From assembly GCA_003520145.1 (NCBI GenBank), contig DOVJ01000089.1, forward strand, positions 1 to 10,471: a DNA stretch of 10,471 nucleotides, in the 5' to 3' direction. Shown here in pieces: positions 6,573 to 10,471 of this stretch (position 1 is its first letter; each line of letters starts with the position of its first letter). Source of the stretch: Eubacterium sp. (GTDB lineage Bacteria; Bacillota; Clostridia; Lachnospirales; Lachnospiraceae). A program made the position numbers and the translations under genes. The notes beneath the pieces were generated by a model, which worked only from the letters and a program-made list of their open reading frames with translations, was not told the origin of the DNA and ran no database searches.

Positions 6573-7130
6573 TTATGCTCTTGATAAATATTCGCCTGAA
6601 CGAGTATCAATCTTAATCTTCTCACCCTGCTCGATGAAAAGCGGAACCATAACCTTTGCTCCCGTCTCAACTATAGCCGGCTTAGTAGCACCTGTTGCTG
6701 TGTTACCCTTCACACCCGGCTCAGACTCGATGATCTGAAGTTCAACAAAATCAGGTGGTTCGATAGAGAATACGCTTCCCGCATGAGAAGAAAGTTTAAC
6801 CATCTCATTCTCTTTTACAAAATCAAGTGAATCTCCAACTATATCAGCATTAAGAGAGATCTGCTCATATGTTGTTGTATCCATGAAGTTGTACATATCG
6901 CCTTCTCTGTAAAGATACTGATATTCAGCCTTCTCTATATGAGCCTGTGGCATCTTCTCAGTTGGTCTGAAAGTTCTCTCGATAACACCACCGTTCTTGA
7001 TGTCCTTAAGTGTTGTTCTAACGAAAGCAGCACCCTTACCAGGCTTTACATGCTGGAATTCCTTAATCTGATATACCTGTCCATCCAACTCAATAGTCAA
7101 ACCGTTCTTAAAATCACCTGCACTTACCAT
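6573..7130 (-). CDS. efp: elongation factor P
   Basis: EF-P binds stalled ribosomes between the P and E sites and relieves arrest at polyproline stretches. The 185-residue protein has the three usual beta domains (about 1-65, 67-127, 129-184). The first contains the tip loop HVKPGKGAAFVRT with K32, the lysine that is post-translationally modified in bacilli. No modification enzyme (EpmA/EpmB or YmfI type) lies in the window. The C-terminal domain ends IKIDTRSGEYLSR, the typical EF-P finish. The ATG has AGGAGG seven bases upstream. It is the last gene of its run, 25 bases after the aroK stop, and is followed by a terminator. Confidence 0.98.
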   Translation of the reverse strand: MVSAGDFKNGLTIELDGQVYQIKEFQHVKPGKGAAFVRTTLKDIKNGGVIERTFRPTEKMPQAHIEKAEYQYLYREGDMYNFMDTTTYEQISLNADIVGDSLDFVKENEMVKLSSHAGSVFSIEPPDFVELQIIESEPGVKGNTATGATKPAIVETGAKVMVPLFIEQGEKIKIDTRSGEYLSRA

Positions 7131-7155
7131 CTCGGTACCTCCTAAAAAATCTCAA

Positions 7156-7662
7156 CTAATTATAACCTATATCATGAACAATTTCAAGTACTTTTTTATC
7201 GTCTGTATCTATAACTATATCAGCCACTTCCTCATAGCGTTCTTTTCGAACGTTCATGAGTTCCTCTATCCTCTTCCTAAGATCGGTTCCCTTAAGAAGC
7301 GGTCTTAAATCATCACCTTCAAGTCTTACGCACAAAGTATCAACAGACGCTCTTAAGTATACTATCTGACCAATAGCCTTAAGATATCCCACATTAATAT
7401 CTCTCATAACAAGGCCACCGCCCACGGAAAGCACCATCGGCTTAAAGCTCTGCGATAGTTCCTTAACTGCCTCAGACTCGAGATCACGAAAATATCCTTC
7501 GCCATTATTCTCAAATATCTCGTTGATCGAGCGCCCCTGATTCTCAACTATATATGCGTCAGTGTCTATGAATTCTACGCCAAGTTCTTTGGCTAACTCT
7601 TCACCAACTGTTGTCTTACCGCTTCCCATGAAGCCTATAAGCACATAACTTCTCTTTCTCAT
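7156..7662 (-). CDS. aroK: shikimate kinase
   Basis: It phosphorylates shikimate to shikimate 3-phosphate using ATP, in the pathway to chorismate and the aromatic amino acids. Visible features are the P-loop GFMGSGKT (10-17), shikimate-binding D35 in FIDTD, R59 in YFRDLE and GGG (81-83). The lid arginine is R120 in DDLRPLL, and a C-terminal arginine lies in NVRKERY. Its 168 residues are the usual monomeric length. The ATG shares a 4-base ATGA overlap with the aroE stop, so the two consecutive pathway enzymes are translationally coupled. Bacterial shikimate kinases are named aroK or aroL, and I use aroK by convention. Confidence 0.97.
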   Translation of the reverse strand: MRKRSYVLIGFMGSGKTTVGEELAKELGVEFIDTDAYIVENQGRSINEIFENNGEGYFRDLESEAVKELSQSFKPMVLSVGGGLVMRDINVGYLKAIGQIVYLRASVDTLCVRLEGDDLRPLLKGTDLRKRIEELMNVRKERYEEVADIVIDTDDKKVLEIVHDIGYN

Positions 7663-8513
7663 AATCCAAGCTTCTTCCTTAACAAATCATAGGTTTCCTT
7701 AACGACCACGCTGTCAACCTCGCAACCATTCCACAGTTCATAAGCAGCTACTGCCTGATAAAGAAGCATAGCAAGGCCATTATAAGAAGACTTTCCTCGC
7801 TTAGCGAACTGCTTCATAAATGCTGTTTCAAAAGGATTATATATGATGTCCACTCCGCACTTTGCAGCATCGTAGAATCTCTCATCCGTAACCGGCATCT
7901 CATCAACCTTCGGGCTTAAGCCAACACTTGTTGTCTGTACAGCTACATAATCTGTCAATCCTTCAACATAAGGTGTATCAACCACATGTATCTTAACACC
8001 AAGATTCGAATATATATGTTCCTGTATATCAAGTGCTTTTTCCTTAGTCCTGTTATACATATATATATCCTTTGCCTTAGAATAAGCAAGTATATATGCA
8101 ATAGCTCTTGCAGCACCGCCTGCGCCTATTATGAAAAAAGTATTGGCGCATATATCTATACCGGCATCATCAAGCTCTCTTACAAAGCCTATTATATCAG
8201 TGTTATAGCCCTTATATCCGCCATCAACTCTCACAAGAGTGTTGACAGCACCTATCATACCTGCTATATCGTCTACCTTAGCCAAAGCATTTATCACGTT
8301 CTGCTTATGAGGGACAGTTACATTAAATCCCTGTATGCCAAGTTCATATCCACCCTTAACCGCGGTCTCTAAATCGTCCTTAACACAAAAAGTTCCATAC
8401 ACCATATCTATCCCAAGCTTCTCAGAGATAGTATTGTGTATGAATGGCGAAAACGAGTGCTCAACAGGGTTACCAATGAGACCACATATCTTAGTTTTTC
8501 CTGATATATCCAT
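7659..8513 (-). CDS. aroE: shikimate dehydrogenase (NADP+)
   Basis: It reduces 3-dehydroshikimate to shikimate with NADPH, the step before aroK. From the ATG at 8513 it is 284 residues. The substrate domain has GNPVEHSFSP with S20 and S22, catalytic K70 in NVTVPHK, N91 in GAVNTL and D106 in YNTD. The nucleotide domain has the glycine-rich loop GAGGAARA (130-137) and NRTK (154-157), which holds the basic residues typical of NADP specificity. Q253 lies in the YNGLAMLLYQA motif. I chose 8513 because GAGGGG lies eight bases upstream and the protein then begins just before the conserved core. A longer form from a TTG at 8561 adds 16 unconserved residues. It overlaps the end of yqeG by 23 bases. 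Confidence 0.96.
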   Translation of the reverse strand: MDISGKTKICGLIGNPVEHSFSPFIHNTISEKLGIDMVYGTFCVKDDLETAVKGGYELGIQGFNVTVPHKQNVINALAKVDDIAGMIGAVNTLVRVDGGYKGYNTDIIGFVRELDDAGIDICANTFFIIGAGGAARAIAYILAYSKAKDIYMYNRTKEKALDIQEHIYSNLGVKIHVVDTPYVEGLTDYVAVQTTSVGLSPKVDEMPVTDERFYDAAKCGVDIIYNPFETAFMKQFAKRGKSSYNGLAMLLYQAVAAYELWNGCEVDSVVVKETYDLLRKKLGL

Positions 8514-9015
8514 CCGATATTCCCCTCTTTTTCTTGTATTCTCTGATAATAAACCACTCAAGTCTGCGCTTAAGGACGATCTGAATCTCTTCCTTGTGAT
8601 ATATAGGTGTCACGAGTATGGAGAATATGTTGCACCTCTTAGCGCCCCACACATCAGTAAATATCTGATCACCTATAAAAAGCGTGTTATCAGTGTCAGT
8701 TCCAAGAAGCTCCATAGCCCTTTTATAGCCCTTCTTAGACGGCTTTCCAGCCTTATATATATATCTTATACCACAGGCTTCTGCAAATATTCTGACACGC
8801 GGTTCTTTGTTATTAGACAGAACAAGAACATCAAAACCGATATTCTTAAGTCTCTTCATGAGCTTTATGCACTTATCGTTAGCAGGCGCCCCATGATGAA
8901 CTAAAGTATTATCTATATCAAAGATAATACTTCTAAAGCCCAGTTCATAAAACCCTTCATAATCTATCTTGTAGGTATCCCTGATCATAAGATCAGGATA
9001 AAACATCTCAAACAT
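8491..9015 (-). CDS. yqeG: YqeG family HAD-IIIA phosphatase
   Basis: A soluble 174-residue protein of the HAD-IIIA group. Motif I is FDIDNTLV with D33 and D35, motif II is VLSNNKEPRV with S67 and N68-N69, the lysine motif is KAGKPSKKG (88-96), and motif IV is IGDQIFTDVWG with D116 and D121. The pattern (SNN, YKAxKP, GDQ-TD) matches Bacillus YqeG, which in the bacilli lies by aroE and the GTPase yqeH. Its biological substrate is not established to my knowledge. The ATG at 9015 has GGAGAG five bases upstream and overlaps the nrdR stop by 8 bases. A TTG at 9030 would add five residues and is less likely. The basic tail REYKKKRG follows the HAD core. Confidence 0.92.
   Translation of the reverse strand: MFEMFYPDLMIRDTYKIDYEGFYELGFRSIIFDIDNTLVHHGAPANDKCIKLMKRLKNIGFDVLVLSNNKEPRVRIFAEACGIRYIYKAGKPSKKGYKRAMELLGTDTDNTLFIGDQIFTDVWGAKRCNIFSILVTPIYHKEEIQIVLKRRLEWFIIREYKKKRGISDGYIRKN
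8522..8527 (-). promoter_or_regulatory. ribosome binding site that fixes the aroE start
   Basis: GAGGGG eight bases before the ATG at 8513, lying inside the 3' end of yqeG. It favours 8513 over the upstream TTG at 8561. Confidence 0.7.
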
Positions 9016-9463
9016 CTTTACTCTCCGCAAGTATCTTCATCTCTTCAAGGAAGGTATTGGCATCCTTAAAATCTCTGTATACAGAGGCGAATCTGACATA
9101 AGCAACCTGATCTAAGTTCTTAAGTGCTTCCATAACATTCTCGCCTATATATGTAGATGATACTTCCCTCTTATCAAGAGAGAATATCTTATTCTCGATA
9201 TCATCTAAGATTTCCTTGATCTCTTCAGCTGAAACAGGTCTCTTATGACATGATCTGACTATGCCAGACTCTAACTTTTCTCTACTGTAGGTCTCGCGGG
9301 TACCATCTTTCTTGATGATCATAAAAGGTACACTCTCAACCTTCTCAAATGTATTGAAACGCTTAAAACATGTATTGCATTCTCTTCTTCTCTTGATAGA
9401 ATCCTCAAAAGGTCTGCTATCAAGAACCTTCGAGTCTTCACTGCCACAATAAGGACACTTCAT
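9008..9463 (-). CDS. nrdR: transcriptional repressor NrdR
   Basis: NrdR senses ATP/dATP and represses ribonucleotide reductase genes at tandem NrdR boxes. The 151-residue protein has the N-terminal zinc ribbon with C3, C6, C29 and C32, the conserved VLDSRP (13-18) and the basic stretch IKRRREC used in DNA binding. An ATP-cone domain spans about 49-139, starting at IIKKDGTRE and ending near YVRFASVYRDF, a strongly conserved NrdR segment. The length is typical. The ATG has GGGAGG eight bases upstream. It is the first gene after the ftsZ terminator and overlaps yqeG by 8 bases. No nrd genes or NrdR boxes are apparent in the window. Confidence 0.98.
   Translation of the reverse strand: MKCPYCGSEDSKVLDSRPFEDSIKRRRECNTCFKRFNTFEKVESVPFMIIKKDGTRETYSREKLESGIVRSCHKRPVSAEEIKEILDDIENKIFSLDKREVSSTYIGENVMEALKNLDQVAYVRFASVYRDFKDANTFLEEMKILAESKDV
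9021..9026 (-). promoter_or_regulatory. ribosome binding site that fixes the yqeG start
   Basis: GGAGAG five bases before the ATG at 9015, within the last codons of nrdR. It supports 9015 over the TTG at 9030 and over a second in-frame ATG at 9006. Confidence 0.65.
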
Positions 9464-9484
9464 GATCTTAGCCTCCCATTCTCT

Positions 9485-9520
9485 AAAAAAGGCACTTCAC
9501 ACGTTAGTTTGTGAAGCGCC
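9485..9520 (-). terminator. rho-independent terminator after ftsZ
   Basis: On the minus strand GGCGCTTCACA and TGTGAAGTGCC pair over 11 bp with one G-U, around an 8-base loop, and are followed by TTTTTT. It starts 10 bases after the ftsZ stop and ends about 8 bases before the ribosome binding site of nrdR. Confidence 0.92.
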
Positions 9521-9529
9521 CCAAAATGA

Positions 9530-10471
9530 TTATTTTCTCTTAGATAAAAATTCAGGTAACTTTGGTTTGCCTGACTCACTGCCTGTTCTGCTTGTCTGTG
9601 GCTGAACCTGAGGCTGTCTTGTCTGATATGTCTGAACCTGAGGTGTTGTAACCTGAGGATTAACAGGTACTGTATTCGCAGCAGGAACATGGAACTGTGC
9701 CTGATACTGCTGATACTGCTGCTGAAATCTAGGATCTGACATAGGCTGCTGAACCTGTGACTGCTGAGCATACATCTGTGCAGGCTGAGCATTAACATTC
9801 TGTGCTGTAGCCTTAGCCTCTGGCGCCTCTGCTACATCACTGATACCCGTAGCGATAACTGTTATAACTACATAATCAGGTGTTGAATCATCGTACTTAC
9901 ATCCGAATACAACATTGGCGTCATCAGATGCAAGATCCTTAACATAATTAGCAGCCTCATCAACATCAGCAAGTGATATATCACCACTGAAGTACATAAG
10001 AACATCTGTAGCACCTGCGATATCTGTTTCAAGAAGCGGACTTCCTATAGCTTCCTTAACTGCGTCGATACACTTAGTCTCTCCAGTACCAGAACCGATA
10101 CCCATATGAGCAACGCCCTTATCAAGCATAATAGTACGAACATCGGCAAAGTCTACGTTGATCATACCTGCATCATTAACAAGATCAGCTATACCTCTTA
10201 CACCATTCTGAAGAACCTCATCAGCCTTCTTGAAAGCTTCTGGCATAGTTGCTCTTCTATCTATGATAGTAAGAAGCTTATCGTTAGGAATGATGATGAC
10301 TGCATCTACATTCTCCTTAAGTCTTTCGATACCTGCAAGAGCGTTCTGCATTCTTCTCTTTGCTTCAAAACCAAAAGGCTTAGTAACAACACCGATAGTA
10401 AGGATACCCATATCCTTAGCTGCCTTAGCAACTACAGGTGCTGCACCGGTACCAGTACCACCACCCATACC
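9530..10471 (-). CDS. ftsZ: cell division protein FtsZ, 5' end cut by window edge
   Basis: A tubulin-like GTPase that polymerises into the Z-ring at mid-cell. The window holds the last 313 codons. The N-terminal beta strands and first GTP-binding loops lie beyond the right edge. The fragment opens at the tubulin signature GGGTGTG (T4 loop). Numbering from M at 10468, PFGFE is at 31-35, the T7 catalytic loop NVDFAD at 104-109 and DxD-rich strands at 183-195. The GTPase core ends near 212. A disordered linker of about 90 residues follows, rich in Q, P, V and A. The protein ends with the conserved tail peptide KPKLPEFLSKRK, which binds partners such as FtsA, SepF and ZapA-type factors. It is followed by a terminator and then nrdR. 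Confidence 0.98.
   Translation of the reverse strand, partial: GMGGGTGTGAAPVVAKAAKDMGILTIGVVTKPFGFEAKRRMQNALAGIERLKENVDAVIIIPNDKLLTIIDRRATMPEAFKKADEVLQNGVRGIADLVNDAGMINVDFADVRTIMLDKGVAHMGIGSGTGETKCIDAVKEAIGSPLLETDIAGATDVLMYFSGDISLADVDEAANYVKDLASDDANVVFGCKYDDSTPDYVVITVIATGISDVAEAPEAKATAQNVNAQPAQMYAQQSQVQQPMSDPRFQQQYQQYQAQFHVPAANTVPVNPQVTTPQVQTYQTRQPQVQPQTSRTGSESGKPKLPEFLSKRK
9598..9745 (-). repeat. imperfect repeats in the FtsZ linker coding region
   Basis: Three copies of an ACCTGAGG-containing unit (near 9601, 9631 and 9648 on the plus strand) and a run of CTG/CTGATA triplets (about 9703-9726) encode the PQVQ and QQYQQYQ stretches of the FtsZ linker. This is low-complexity coding sequence in a disordered region. 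It is prone to length change and is not a mobile repeat. Confidence 0.6.

Noticed and set aside
8335..8904. Plus-strand frame of 189 codons
   Set aside because: It is antisense across the aroE/yqeG junction, both of which carry complete catalytic motifs on the minus strand.
9460..9798. Minus-strand 112-codon frame overlapping the end of ftsZ
   Set aside because: It is an alternative frame of the low-complexity FtsZ linker and has S/L/R/H-rich shadow composition. The FtsZ frame ends in a canonical tail peptide.

Overview
The window looks like chromosomal DNA of a low-GC Firmicute, most likely a clostridial Lachnospiraceae of the Butyrivibrio/Pseudobutyrivibrio type. This rests on the gene content and order (ftsZ, nrdR, yqeG-aroE-aroK-efp), GC of roughly 40% by eye, heavy use of ATA and AAG codons, and strong Shine-Dalgarno sites. 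The genus is an inference. All twelve genes I can support lie on the minus strand, so transcription runs from high to low coordinates. There are no tRNA or rRNA genes, CRISPR arrays, insertion sequences or prophage genes. No stretch over about 90 bases is non-coding.

Right end (about 10471 to 9485): the C-terminal two thirds of ftsZ, with its glutamine-rich linker and FtsZ tail peptide, followed by a rho-independent terminator.

Middle (9463 to 6539): a compact five-gene run of nrdR (repressor of ribonucleotide reductase genes), yqeG (HAD phosphatase), aroE and aroK (two shikimate-pathway steps) and efp (elongation factor P). It closes with a clear terminator. The joins are overlaps of 8, 23 and 4 bases plus one 25-base gap. 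This is housekeeping DNA.

Left (6484 to 1, running off the edge): a tight seven-gene run that I regard as one operon and as the most interesting part. It encodes a HAD hydrolase, a divergent ClpX-type AAA+ unfoldase, a DUF4125 protein, a TPR protein, a DUF4037 protein with a nucleotidyltransferase-like GS...DHD motif, a MacB/LolD-type ABC ATPase and an FtsX-like permease. Joins are gaps of 12 and 6 to 18 bases, or overlaps of 4 to 8 bases. Three of the genes probably start with GTG. The ClpX homologue keeps the zinc finger, Walker boxes, pore loop and IGF ClpP-binding tripeptide. It has lost the GGRKH substrate-recognition loop and gained a methionine-rich linker, so it is probably a specialised paralogue.

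Working together (inference): the left operon pairs soluble proteins of unknown function (possible nucleotidyl transfer, dephosphorylation and TPR scaffolding) and a private unfoldase with a membrane ABC machine. That suggests a regulated stress or envelope system rather than simple metabolism. A perfect 12-bp inverted repeat sits just upstream of its first ribosome binding site and may be its control element.
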